Assembly: GCF_005233835.1 (NCBI RefSeq)
Contig: NZ_SZQA01000038.1
Coordinates: 1 to 64,000, forward strand
Direction of reading: 5' to 3'
Length of the DNA stretch: 64,000 bases
From: Herbidospora galbida
GTDB taxonomy: Bacteria; Actinomycetota; Actinomycetes; Streptosporangiales; Streptosporangiaceae
Shown piece by piece: positions 48,817-57,124 of this stretch (the first letter of the stretch is position 1; every line of letters starts with the position of its first letter). A program made the position numbers and the translations under genes. The notes below the pieces were generated by a model. It was not told the origin of the DNA. It did not search any database and was given only the letters and a program-made list of their open reading frames with translations.

Positions 48817-48869
48817 CGCGTCGTGCAGACGACTCCACCGTCACGACCTCCGGGGTGTGTCTCCTCCTG

Positions 48870-51467
48870 TCAGCGAAGTCTGCGGATGAAAGGCGAGGGC
48901 GGCCGTCCGGCCGGGGCCAGCCGGATCCGGGCGTCGACGGCGACCGCGCCGCCGGGGGTGACGATCACCGGGTTGAGGTCGAGTTCGGCGACCTCGGGGA
49001 GGGCGTCCATGAGCCGGCCGACCTTCGTGATCACGTCGGCCAGCGCCCGCGCGTCGGCGGGGGGCCGGCCGCGGTAGCCGTACAGCAGAGGATGCGAGCG
49101 GAGCTCGCGGATCATCGCCTCGGCGGTGTCGGCCGAGAAGGGCGGCACCCGGAAGGCGCGGTCGGCGAGCAGGTCGGCGGTGACGCCGCCCATGCCGACC
49201 ATGACCAGCGGGCCGAAGGCCGGATAGTTGACGCCGCCCACGATGATCTCGGTGCCCTGCTCGACCATCGGCTGGACGACCGCGCCGGTCATCTCCGCGC
49301 CGATCGACTCCCGCATCGCGGCGAACGCGGCCCTGGTCTCCTCCGGGGTGGTCAGCCCGACCCGTACACCGCCGACGTCGCTCTTGTGGACGGGGCCGAC
49401 CGCCTTCAGCACCACCGGGCCGCCCAGGGCGGCGGACGCCTCGGCCGCCGCGTCGGCGTCCGCCACGCCGATCGTCTGGACGAGCGGGATGCCGAAGTGC
49501 CGGAGCAGTCCGTCGAGCGCGTCGGGGTCGAGCCATCCTTCGGGGGCCTGGCCCGACAGCAGTGATCGCGCGGTGAGGTCGTCGAAGCCGCCCGTCTCCA
49601 CCTCCTCGGCGGGCGAGTTCCGCCACTCGGCGTAGTCGACGACCCGGGCCAGCGCCTGGACGGCCTGTTCCGGGTAGGCGTAGCTCGGCACGCGGCCGTC
49701 GATGAGACCGTCCTCCCCCAGGACGCAGGCGATGACCGGCTTGGCCGCGTGACGGGTGGCCTTCGCGATCGCGTCCCTGGTGGCCGGGGCGCCGGAGCCG
49801 AAGGGCGGGGTGTAGACGACCACGACCACGTCCACCTCCGGATCGGCCAGAGCGCTCTCGATCCCCAGGCCGATGTCCTCGGCGGACGCCTCCGCGCCCA
49901 GGTCGACCGGGTTGCCGAGCGCGGCCGTCGGGAACCTGCGCCGCAGGTCGGCGCCGGGGGTGAGGGCCGGGACGACCAGCCCGGCGCGCTCGCAGGTGTC
50001 GGCGGTCATGGCCTCCGGGCCGCCCGAGTTGCCGACGATGGCGACTCTCCGTCCGGCGGGCAGCGGCTGCGTCTCCAGGAGCCGGGCGGTGTCGTACATG
50101 TCGCGGATGCTGTCGAGGCGGATCACCCCGGCCGAGCGGACCAGCGCGTCGACGGCGATGTCCGGGGTCGCGGCGGCGGCGGTGTGGGAGCGCACGGCCC
50201 GGTCGCCGGCGTCCGAACGGCCGCTCTTGACCAGCAGGACCGGCTTGCGGCGGCCCACGCGGGCGGCGATCCGGGCGAACCTGCGGGGGTTGCCGAACGA
50301 CTCCAGGTAGAGGGCGACGACCCGGGTGGCCTCGTCGTCCTCCCAGTACTCCAGCAGGTCGTTGCCGCTGACGTCGGCCTTGTTGCCGACCGACACGAAG
50401 GAGGAGATCGGCAGCCGGTCGAGCAGCACCGCGCCGACCGCCCCCGACTGGGACAGCACCGCGACACCGCCCCGTTGCGGCGCGCCGCGCAGGAAGCTCG
50501 CGTTCAGGCGGGCGGCGGTGTTCACGATGCCCAGGCAGTTGGGGCCGATCAGGCGCATCCCCGCCGTGCGGCAGATCGTCAGGAGTTCGCGTTCGGCGTT
50601 CTTCCCGCCCTGCTCGGCGAACCCGGCCGACAGGACCACCAGGCCGCGCACCCCCGCCGCCGCGCAGTCGCGGGCCACGTCCAGGACGGCTTTGGCGGGG
50701 ACCGCCACCACGACGACGTCGACCTGCTCGGGCAGCATAGCCAGCGAGTGATAGGCCGGCCATCCGGCGATCACGTCGGCGTGCGGGTTGACGGGGTAGA
50801 TCGTGCCGGGGAATCCGCCGTCGATCAGGTTGCGCAGCACCTTGTGCCCGACCGAGTCGGGGTTGCGGCCGGCGCCGACGACGGCCACGGCACGCGGTTC
50901 CAGCACCCGCCGCAGCGAGGCGCGTTCGGCCTCGTGGTCGCGGGCCGCGATGGTCCCGGCCAGGCGGCTTCCGGCGGTGAGCGCCACGATCACGCGGGTG
51001 TCCGGGCCGCTGCGGGTGACCTCGACCGGCAGGCCCACGTTCGAGAGCACGTCGAGCATGACCTTGTTCTCGGTCAGGACGTCGGCGACGAACCGGGTCA
51101 CCCCTTCGGCCGCGGCGGCGAGGGCCAGGTGCTCGACGAGCAGCGTGCCCAGGCCGGTGCCGTGCAGGGCGTCGTCCACGAGGACGCCGATGTCGGCGGT
51201 GCCGTCCCCGGCCGGGATGTACTCGGCGACGGCGGCGAGCCGTCCCGCCGCCAGAGCGACCAGCACGTGACCGTCGTGGCCGGGCCGGATGATCCGGTCG
51301 ACGTACGCGTGCGCGCTCGCCCGCCCGCCGGTGAAGAACCGCAGGTAGGCGGAGGTCTCGGAGACGCGTTCGACCAGGTGGTGCAGGTCCGGCGCGTCGG
51401 CCGGCTCAAGAGGGCGGACGTGGGCGATGCCGCCGTCGCGCAGCAGGACGTCGCATTCATCGGACAT
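48870..51467 (-). CDS. GNAT acetyltransferase fused to ADP-forming acyl-CoA synthetase (Pat-like)
   Basis: 865 residues. An N-terminal GNAT domain (about 10-165, DALHGTGLGTLLVEHL), a CoA-binding Rossmann domain (about 185-320, VAVVGAGRNPDSVG), a ligase domain with the phospho-His in SHTAA, and a C-terminal ATP-grasp domain (about 650-860). Bacterial Pat proteins with these parts acetylate metabolic enzymes such as acetyl-CoA synthetase, but usually carry GNAT at the C-terminus; here it is N-terminal. ATG 51467 has GGAG upstream. It overlaps the nitroreductase gene by 11 bp. Confidence 0.92.
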   Translation of the reverse strand: MSDECDVLLRDGGIAHVRPLEPADAPDLHHLVERVSETSAYLRFFTGGRASAHAYVDRIIRPGHDGHVLVALAAGRLAAVAEYIPAGDGTADIGVLVDDALHGTGLGTLLVEHLALAAAAEGVTRFVADVLTENKVMLDVLSNVGLPVEVTRSGPDTRVIVALTAGSRLAGTIAARDHEAERASLRRVLEPRAVAVVGAGRNPDSVGHKVLRNLIDGGFPGTIYPVNPHADVIAGWPAYHSLAMLPEQVDVVVVAVPAKAVLDVARDCAAAGVRGLVVLSAGFAEQGGKNAERELLTICRTAGMRLIGPNCLGIVNTAARLNASFLRGAPQRGGVAVLSQSGAVGAVLLDRLPISSFVSVGNKADVSGNDLLEYWEDDEATRVVALYLESFGNPRRFARIAARVGRRKPVLLVKSGRSDAGDRAVRSHTAAAATPDIAVDALVRSAGVIRLDSIRDMYDTARLLETQPLPAGRRVAIVGNSGGPEAMTADTCERAGLVVPALTPGADLRRRFPTAALGNPVDLGAEASAEDIGLGIESALADPEVDVVVVVYTPPFGSGAPATRDAIAKATRHAAKPVIACVLGEDGLIDGRVPSYAYPEQAVQALARVVDYAEWRNSPAEEVETGGFDDLTARSLLSGQAPEGWLDPDALDGLLRHFGIPLVQTIGVADADAAAEASAALGGPVVLKAVGPVHKSDVGGVRVGLTTPEETRAAFAAMRESIGAEMTGAVVQPMVEQGTEIIVGGVNYPAFGPLVMVGMGGVTADLLADRAFRVPPFSADTAEAMIRELRSHPLLYGYRGRPPADARALADVITKVGRLMDALPEVAELDLNPVIVTPGGAVAVDARIRLAPAGRPPSPFIRRLR

Positions 51468-52383
51468 GGTGGATCTCCAGTTCGGTCACGGGACGGCGGG
51501 GGGCGCGGGGCACAGGCGGGCCGTAGCCGAACCTGATGATCATTTGTGGGTGCCCGCGCCGGTGGCGGGGGGCGGTGTGGCCGCGCATGTCGCGCAGGTC
51601 GAGCGGCTGGTTCAGGAAGGATGTCGACAGCCCGGCGGCGGTGGCGACCAGGAGCACCCGTTCGAGGGCCTGTCCGGCGCGTAGCCAGTCCACCGGCCGG
51701 TCGCCGGGCGTGGTCAGCACGGCGATCCGCGGCCGCGCCTCGAACGCGGCCGACCGGTACCGCCGGCCGAGGTTCCGGGTCACGGGCGGATCTCCGGCCG
51801 GGCCGGGGCCACGCACGTAGTCGGGCACCGCCCACCGGGTGAGCTCCGCCTGATACTCGGCGTCGCGGCCCAGCTCGTCCTCCGCGATGGCCGCGTATTC
51901 GAGCAGCTCACGAACCCCGTCGCGGTCGAGGACGACCAGGCAGGCCCCCTCCCGGCTGGCGGCGATCTTCATGTCACCGATGATCCCGGCGGGCACGGCC
52001 CGATCGTCGTAAGGCTCGCGGTTGGTCCTGCGGGCGGGGATGGCGGCGTACAGGACGCGCTCGGCGGGGAGTGACGGCTCGGTCTCCTTGAGGCGCACGG
52101 CGGCCAGCAGGCCGGGCTCGGGCATCAGCCACACCAGCGGGTGATGGCCCGTCTGCCGGACGGCCAGCCGCAGGTTGAGCAGGGCGGCACCGCAACTCAC
52201 GTGCAGCGACTTGGCACGGGGATCACCCACCGCGAGCCGGCGTTCCGGATCGGCGGACAGTTCGAGGTACTCACGCCGCACGATGCGAATGCGCCACGGC
52301 TGGATGTTCTGCACCGACGGAGCCTCGCCGGCCGCGATCAGCAGTCGTCGTGCCCCGAGGTCGGTGGCCAGCGGAGTGATCAT
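51457..52383 (-). CDS. Acg-type nitroreductase-like protein
   Basis: 308 residues; AAGGAGG precedes ATG 52383. APSVQNIQPWRI, RRTNREPYDDR and HVSCGAALLNLRLAV match the Acg/Rv3131 family, which sequesters FMN in dormant mycobacteria. A DosR-like box lies 82 bp upstream at 52465. It forms an operon with the GNAT-acyl-CoA synthetase. Confidence 0.92.
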   Translation of the reverse strand: MITPLATDLGARRLLIAAGEAPSVQNIQPWRIRIVRREYLELSADPERRLAVGDPRAKSLHVSCGAALLNLRLAVRQTGHHPLVWLMPEPGLLAAVRLKETEPSLPAERVLYAAIPARRTNREPYDDRAVPAGIIGDMKIAASREGACLVVLDRDGVRELLEYAAIAEDELGRDAEYQAELTRWAVPDYVRGPGPAGDPPVTRNLGRRYRSAAFEARPRIAVLTTPGDRPVDWLRAGQALERVLLVATAAGLSTSFLNQPLDLRDMRGHTAPRHRRGHPQMIIRFGYGPPVPRAPRRPVTELEIHHVR

Positions 52384-52464
52384 GACAAAGCCTCCTTAAC
52401 GGGCCTGTCGCCACACTCCCGCCGACGACCCCCTGGGGTGCAGGGCCGGACGGCTCGCCGGCCG

Positions 52465-52478
52465 GGGACTTTGGTCCA
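52465..52478. promoter_or_regulatory. DosR/DevR-box-like site between nitroreductase and DevS-like kinase genes
   Basis: GGGACTTTGGTCCA nearly matches the DosR consensus. It is 82 bp from ATG 52383 (minus) and 48 bp from ATG 52526 (plus), so one site could drive both directions. Confidence 0.7.
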
Positions 52479-52525
52479 TCAACCCCATGGGTATTTCGAT
52501 ACCTTTTGGTGCCACACTTCGGGAT

Positions 52526-54214
52526 ATGACGGCGGACGGGGCACCCCCACTGATCCCGAGCATGCGTCTGGACGAGCTGCTCTCGGAGCTCCAATCACGC
52601 CTGGAAGCGGTGCTCGCCACCCGCGACAGGGTCCACACCCTCCTGGAGGCGGTGGTCCTGGTCGGCAGCGACCTCCAGCTGGAGACGGTGCTCCGCCGCA
52701 TCGTGAAGGCCGCGACCCAACTCGTGGACGCCAGCTACGGCGCCCTGGGCGTGATCGGCGAGGAGAACACCCTCCTGGAGTTCATCCCCGTGGGCCTCAG
52801 CGAGGAGGAGATCGCCCGGATCGAGCACTGGCCCCACGGTCTCGGCCTGCTCGGCATGCTCATCAAGGAACCCCGCCCGCTGCGGCTGTCCCGGATCTCC
52901 GACCACCCCGAGTCGTACGGCTTTCCCCCCGGCCACCCGCCGATGGGCTCCTTCCTCGGCGTCCCCCTGCGGGTGCGGGAAGAAGTCTTCGGCAACCTCT
53001 ACCTCACCGAGAAACGCGGCGGAGCCGACTTCGACGAGGAGGACGAGGCGGTCGTCATCGCCCTGGCCACCGCCGCCGGTGTGGCCATCGAGAACGCCCG
53101 CCTCTACGGCGAGACCCACCGCCGGGAGATCTGGCTGCAGGCCAGCTCCGAGGTGACCACGAGCCTGCTGTCCGGCGCGGACGTGGGCGACGTCCTCAGC
53201 CAGGTGGCCCGGAACGTACAGGACATGGCGGACGCCGATGTCACCTCGATCCTCTTCCCGACCAGCGACGGCCAAGCACTGCGGGTGTTGATAGCCGAAG
53301 GCGCCGAAGGCCTGCTCGGCACCGAAGTCGGTCTCGACGGGTCACTGCCGGGCGAGGCGTACCGGACCGGCGGACCGGTCACTGTCCCCGACCTGGCCGC
53401 GACCGACTACGAAATCATCGACGACCTGCCGATGGGTCCCGCCGCCGCCGTCCCACTGGGCGCGGCCGGATCGATCAGGGGCGTGCTGACCTTCGGAAAG
53501 CGCCCGGGCCGTATTCCGTTCTCCCCCTCGACGGTGCGCATGCTGAACGCCTTCGCCGGGCAGGCCGCGATCGCGCTGGAGCTGGCCGAGGCCAGGAGGG
53601 ACGCCGAGCGTCTGGGGCTGCTGGAGGATCGCGACCGCATCGCCAAGGATCTGCACGACGTGGTGATCCAGCGGCTGTTCGCGGTGGCGATGACCCTGAT
53701 GAGCACGGTCCGGCTGGTCGACCGGCCCGAAGGCGCCTCCCGCGTCCAGCACGCCATCGACGAACTGGACGCGACGATCCGCCAGATCAGGGCGACGATC
53801 TTCGCGCTGCAGAGTCCGCTCGGGCCCGGCGGATCGGGTCTGCGGGCGCAGATCGTGGAACTCGTCGAGGGGACCCGCGGGCACCTGGGGTTCGTCCCGG
53901 GGCTGCAACTGGAGGGTCCACTCGACAACGCCGTGCCGGAAGCGGTGGTCGCCCAGTTGCTTCCCGTCCTGCGGGAGGCGCTGTCGAATGTCGTGCGGCA
54001 CGCGAAGGCGACCCGAGTCGAAGTCGTGGCCGAGGTCGCCGGAGGCCGTGTCACGCTGACGGTCGAGGACAACGGCGGCGGCCTGCCTCCGGAGGGCCGC
54101 CAGAGTGGGCTGCGCAACCTTCGCGACCGCGCCGATCAACTAGGCGGCACGTTCGAGACCGGTTCGGGCGCGCTCGGCGGGACCCTGCTGCGCTGGAGCG
54201 TGCCGACCGGCTGA
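52526..54214 (+). CDS. DevS/DosS-like sensor histidine kinase with two GAF domains
   Basis: 562 residues from ATG 52526. ATG 52487 is an in-frame alternative but lies 9 bp from the DosR-like box, so it is less likely. GAF-A (about 45-180) keeps the GFPPGHPPM and FGNLYLTEK blocks of mycobacterial DosS/DosT; the heme-binding His of those proteins is in this part, so gas or redox sensing is inferred. GAF-B is about 195-340, followed by HisKA_3 (DRIAKDLHDVVIQRLF) and an HATPase (LREALSNVVRHAK, DNGGGLP). It is convergent with its DevR-like partner. Confidence 0.93.
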   Translation: MTADGAPPLIPSMRLDELLSELQSRLEAVLATRDRVHTLLEAVVLVGSDLQLETVLRRIVKAATQLVDASYGALGVIGEENTLLEFIPVGLSEEEIARIEHWPHGLGLLGMLIKEPRPLRLSRISDHPESYGFPPGHPPMGSFLGVPLRVREEVFGNLYLTEKRGGADFDEEDEAVVIALATAAGVAIENARLYGETHRREIWLQASSEVTTSLLSGADVGDVLSQVARNVQDMADADVTSILFPTSDGQALRVLIAEGAEGLLGTEVGLDGSLPGEAYRTGGPVTVPDLAATDYEIIDDLPMGPAAAVPLGAAGSIRGVLTFGKRPGRIPFSPSTVRMLNAFAGQAAIALELAEARRDAERLGLLEDRDRIAKDLHDVVIQRLFAVAMTLMSTVRLVDRPEGASRVQHAIDELDATIRQIRATIFALQSPLGPGGSGLRAQIVELVEGTRGHLGFVPGLQLEGPLDNAVPEAVVAQLLPVLREALSNVVRHAKATRVEVVAEVAGGRVTLTVEDNGGGLPPEGRQSGLRNLRDRADQLGGTFETGSGALGGTLLRWSVPTG

Positions 54215-54220
54215 CGGCCG

Positions 54221-54862
54221 TCAGTCGTGCGGGTCGGCCTGAAGACGCGCGGCCAGGGCCGCCACCTGGGTGCGGCGCTGCATGCTCAGCTTGGTGAGCA
54301 GGGTGGACACGTAGTTCTTCACCGTCTTCTCGGCCAGGAACATGCGTTCGCCGATCTGGCGGTTGGTCAGCCCGTCGCCGATGTACTCCAGGATGCGGCG
54401 CTCCTGGTCGGTCAGCGCGGCCAGCGGATCCTTGCGCGCCGCGTCGTCGCGCAAGCGGTGCAGCATCGCCGACGTGGTCTGCGGATCCATCAGCGACTGG
54501 CCGGCCGCCACCGTGCGCACGGCGCCCACCAGGTCGGACCCGTGGATCTGCTTGAGGACATAACCGGCCGCGCCCGCCATCACCGCCTGGAACAGCGCCT
54601 CGTCGTCGGCGTAGGAGGTCAGCATGAGACAGGCCAGACCGGGCACCCGGTTGCGCACCTCCCGGCAGACCTCCACACCGGAACCGTCGGGCAGCCGCAC
54701 GTCGAGCACCGCGACGTCGGGACGCAACGCGGGGATGCGCGCGATCGCCGACTCCGCGGTGCCGGCCTCGCCGATCACCTCGATGTCGTCCTCGCTGTCC
54801 AGGAGCGCGGCGACACCACGCCGGACGACCTCGTGATCATCAACAAGAAATACCCGAATCAT
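54221..54862 (-). CDS. DevR/DosR-like response regulator
   Basis: 213 residues. VFLVDDHEVVRRG, phospho-Asp in VAVLDVRLPDGSG, Lys in GYVLKQI and a LuxR HTH with LTNRQIGERMFLAEKTVKNY follow M. tuberculosis DosR almost block by block. It should bind the GGGACC-type palindromes scattered through 47-56 kb, one of which (54898) is 36 bp from its own start. No ribosome site precedes ATG 54862, so the mRNA may be short-leadered. Confidence 0.95.
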   Translation of the reverse strand: MIRVFLVDDHEVVRRGVAALLDSEDDIEVIGEAGTAESAIARIPALRPDVAVLDVRLPDGSGVEVCREVRNRVPGLACLMLTSYADDEALFQAVMAGAAGYVLKQIHGSDLVGAVRTVAAGQSLMDPQTTSAMLHRLRDDAARKDPLAALTDQERRILEYIGDGLTNRQIGERMFLAEKTVKNYVSTLLTKLSMQRRTQVAALAARLQADPHD

Positions 54863-54897
54863 GTCATCAATTTACTTTTAGCGGACAAACCGCAATA

Positions 54898-54911
54898 GGG
54901 ACCAAGGTCCT
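54898..54911. promoter_or_regulatory. DosR/DevR-box-like site between devR-like gene and cyd remnant
   Basis: GGGACCAAGGTCCT, a near-palindrome, lies 36 bp upstream of the devR-like start (autoregulation) and 57 bp upstream of the cydAB remnant. Confidence 0.7.
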
Positions 54912-54968
54912 CCCTCGCTGGGACGGATTCCCCTGGGGACGCCCGCGCCCGGCCTCCACGCTCCCAGC

Positions 54969-55517
54969 ATGGATGTCCTCGACCTCTCCCGCTGGCAGTT
55001 CGGCATGAACTGGAGCGCCTACTCGCGGTTCGTCGGTGACGTGTTCGGCGCGCCCCTGGCCGTGGAGGGCTGATCGCCTTCTTCATGGAGTCCACGTTCC
55101 TCGGCCTGTGGATCTTCGGCTGGGACCGGCTGCCCCGCCGGGTGCACCTGGCCACCATCTGGCTGGCCTCGATCGGCACGGTGATCTCGGCGTACTTCAT
55201 CCTCGCCGCCAACTCGTGGATGCAGCACCCCGTGGGATACCGGCTCAACCTCGTTCACGGCGAACGCCGTCGCCGTCGTCGCGATCACCGCCACGCTGTT
55301 CGGCGGCCTGTGGCCCGACGTCATGCCAGCGCTCGATCCGGCCCACAGCCTGACCGTGGCGAACGCGAGCTCCACCCCGTACACCCTCGGCGTGATGACC
55401 TGGGTCGCGGCCGTCTTCACCCCCGTCGTGCCGGCCTACCAGGCGTGGACCTACTGGGTCTTCCGCCGCCGGCTGACCGCCCCCAGGGACCAAAGTCCCG
55501 TCCGCGAAGGGTCTTGA
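54969..55517 (+). pseudogene. Cytochrome bd oxidase remnant: cydA 5' part with internal deletion and frameshift joined to cydB 3' part
   Basis: The frame starts [12 protein letters not shown], a CydA N-terminus, then jumps to [17 protein letters not shown], normally about 70 residues later. The join is at QFG, present on both sides in intact CydA, suggesting deletion between short repeats. A one-base loss then gives a stop at 55071. The next frame continues CydA (AFFMESTFLGLWIFGW to MQHPVGYRLN, about 55245). After that a third frame encodes the CydB C-terminus (NAVAVVAITATLFGGLWP to TYWVFRRRL). Most catalytic and heme-binding parts are lost, so it cannot make an oxidase. Confidence 0.88.
55486..55499. 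promoter_or_regulatory. DosR/DevR-box-like site upstream of the DoxX-like gene
   Basis: GGGACCAAAGTCCC is the best match in the window to the mycobacterial DosR consensus. It overlaps the tail of the cydB remnant and is 120 bp before ATG 55620. Confidence 0.75.
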
Positions 55518-55619
55518 GGACCGCGCCGGGGAGCCTTCCGGCACTGAGCGCGGACCCCGGAAAACGATGTCATTGAAAGTGCCACGAACGAGATGGAAAT
55601 CCTCTGAAAGGGGCTCACG

Positions 55620-56177
55620 ATGGCCACCACGCACGGACGCCGCATCTTCCACACGACCCCCCTCGTCACCCCCGAGGCGGCCACCCCTGCCACGGGCCCC
55701 GCGGACCGGGTCTGGGCCGTCGCCCGCATCGCCCTCGGCTGGATCTTCCTCTGGGCCTTCGCCGACAAGCTCTTCGGATTCGGCTTCGCCACCCCCGCCG
55801 CCAAGGCGTGGATCAACGGCGGCACCCCGACCACCGGCTTCCTGAAGGGCGCCGCCGAGGGCCCCCTGGGCGGCCTCTACGGCGCGCTCGCCGGGAACGC
55901 CCTGGTCGACTGGCTGTTCATGCTCGGCCTCCTCGGCATCGGCGCCGCCCTGATCGCCGGCATCGGCCTGCGGGTCGCCGCCGGGGCGGGCGCCCTGATG
56001 ATGGTCCTGATGTGGGGCGCGGAACTGCCTCTCACCACCAACCCCTTCATGGACGACCACATCGTCTACGCCGTCGTCCTCATCGGTCTGGCCGCCGCCG
56101 CGGCCGGCGACACCTGGGGCCTGGGCCGCTGGTGGGCCCGCCTCCCCATCGTCCAGAAGTACCCGGTTCTCAAGTAG
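55620..56177 (+). CDS. DoxX-like integral membrane protein
   Basis: 185 residues; AAAGGGG precedes ATG 55620. Four hydrophobic helices (about 33-52, 92-112, 115-135 and 143-163) and an [16 protein letters not shown] start fit the DoxX/DoxD-like family (thiosulfate:quinone oxidoreductase subunit or redox-stress membrane proteins). A DosR-like box upstream and a hairpin downstream make it a single-gene unit of the hypoxia island. Confidence 0.85.
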   Translation: MATTHGRRIFHTTPLVTPEAATPATGPADRVWAVARIALGWIFLWAFADKLFGFGFATPAAKAWINGGTPTTGFLKGAAEGPLGGLYGALAGNALVDWLFMLGLLGIGAALIAGIGLRVAAGAGALMMVLMWGAELPLTTNPFMDDHIVYAVVLIGLAAAAAGDTWGLGRWWARLPIVQKYPVLK

Positions 56178-56189
56178 CAGCCAGCCCGT

Positions 56190-56230
56190 CGCGACGACGC
56201 CCCCCGGTTCTCCGGAGGCGCGTCGTCGCG
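56190..56230 (+). terminator. Hairpin after the DoxX-like gene
   Basis: CGCGACGACGC and GCGTCGTCGCG form an 11-bp stem enclosing a second small CTCCGGAG palindrome; TTTCC follows. Confidence 0.75.
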
Positions 56231-56264
56231 TTTCCGTCGTCGAGTTTCAACGGCCCTCCCGCTC

Positions 56265-56278
56265 GGGACCTAGGTCCC
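56265..56278. promoter_or_regulatory. Perfect palindromic DosR/DevR-box-like site before the phosphoketolase remnant
   Basis: GGGACCTAGGTCCC is perfectly palindromic and lies 36 bp before ATG 56314. The gene it once controlled is now truncated, but it may drive the downstream PNPOx-like gene. Confidence 0.72.
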
Positions 56279-56313
56279 TGGGAGGGCCTCGGCGCGGAGA
56301 CGACGATCGGAGT

Positions 56314-56640
56314 ATGGACACGCCGGAGAAAGTCGACGCCTACTGGCGGGCCGCCAACTACCTCTCGGTCGGCCAGATCTACCTGCTGGACAACCCCCTG
56401 CTGACCGAGCCGCTGGCGGCCACGCACATCAAGCCGCGCCTGCTCGGCCACTGGGGCACCACCCCCGGCCTCAACTTCGTCTTCGCCCATCTGAACCGCG
56501 TCATCACCGAGCGCGGCCAGGATCTGATCTACATCGCCGCCGTGGAGACGCATCAGGGCGACCCCGGTCGGCGAACACGTGGGGCAGTAGAATGGCGTGA
56601 ATTCTGCCTCCTCCCTCTGATGAATCACTTTCATCGCTGA
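56314..56640 (+). pseudogene. Truncated phosphoketolase (Xfp) N-terminus
   Basis: [38 protein letters not shown] and DLIYIA are the N-terminal thiamine-binding region of xylulose-5-P/fructose-6-P phosphoketolase. Similarity ends near 56540, where GPGHGGP should follow; about 35 unrelated codons lead to TGA 56640. About 700 residues are missing, so it is a deletion remnant. Confidence 0.88.
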
Positions 56641-56650
56641 AAAGGAGCAC

Positions 56651-57079
56651 ATGATGGCGGGCAAGCAGAATCCCGAGGCCGGCACGCTCGAAACGCTGAG
56701 CGAACAGGAGTGCCTGCGGCTGATCGGCGCCGGCGGAATCGGCCGGGTGGCCTTCGGAGGGGCGCCGGGCCCCACTGTTTTCCCGGTGAATTACCGGCTG
56801 CTGAACGGTGAAGTCGTCTTCCGGATTCGTCAAGGCGGAACCATGGACGAGAGCCTCCGGTCCGGCATCGAAGACGTGGACGTCAAAATCGCCTTCCAGA
56901 TCGATCACATCGACGAGGTCAACCATGAGGGCTGGAGCGTCCTGATCCAGGGACCCGCCCACCACGTCGCGGAAAACGACATCAAGGCGATCGTGGACTC
57001 CTGGGCGGGCGACGACCGCGACCACTACATCCGCATCACCCCGCAGCGCGTGACAGGCCGGCGGATCAACCGGCTCTGA
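56651..57079 (+). CDS. Pyridoxamine 5'-phosphate oxidase-like flavin-binding protein
   Basis: 142 residues; AAAGGAG precedes ATG 56651 (ATG 56654 is the alternative). It has a split-barrel FMN-binding fold: IGRVAFGGAPGPTVFPVNY, GTMDESLRS, WSVLIQGPAH and IRITPQRVTGRRI. Members of this family occur in the mycobacterial DosR regulon. Its exact substrate is unknown. It is 10 bp after the phosphoketolase remnant and probably uses its promoter. Confidence 0.9.
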   Translation: MMAGKQNPEAGTLETLSEQECLRLIGAGGIGRVAFGGAPGPTVFPVNYRLLNGEVVFRIRQGGTMDESLRSGIEDVDVKIAFQIDHIDEVNHEGWSVLIQGPAHHVAENDIKAIVDSWAGDDRDHYIRITPQRVTGRRINRL

Positions 57080-57088
57080 TCATGGATT

Positions 57089-57119
57089 GGCCAGGTCGGC
57101 GGTGTCCGCCGACCTGGCC
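57089..57119. terminator. Bidirectional hairpin between convergent PNPOx-like and CBS-nitroreductase genes
   Basis: GGCCAGGTCGGCGG pairs perfectly with CCGCCGACCTGGCC (14 bp) around loop TGT. Confidence 0.88.
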
Positions 57120-57124
57120 GGGTC

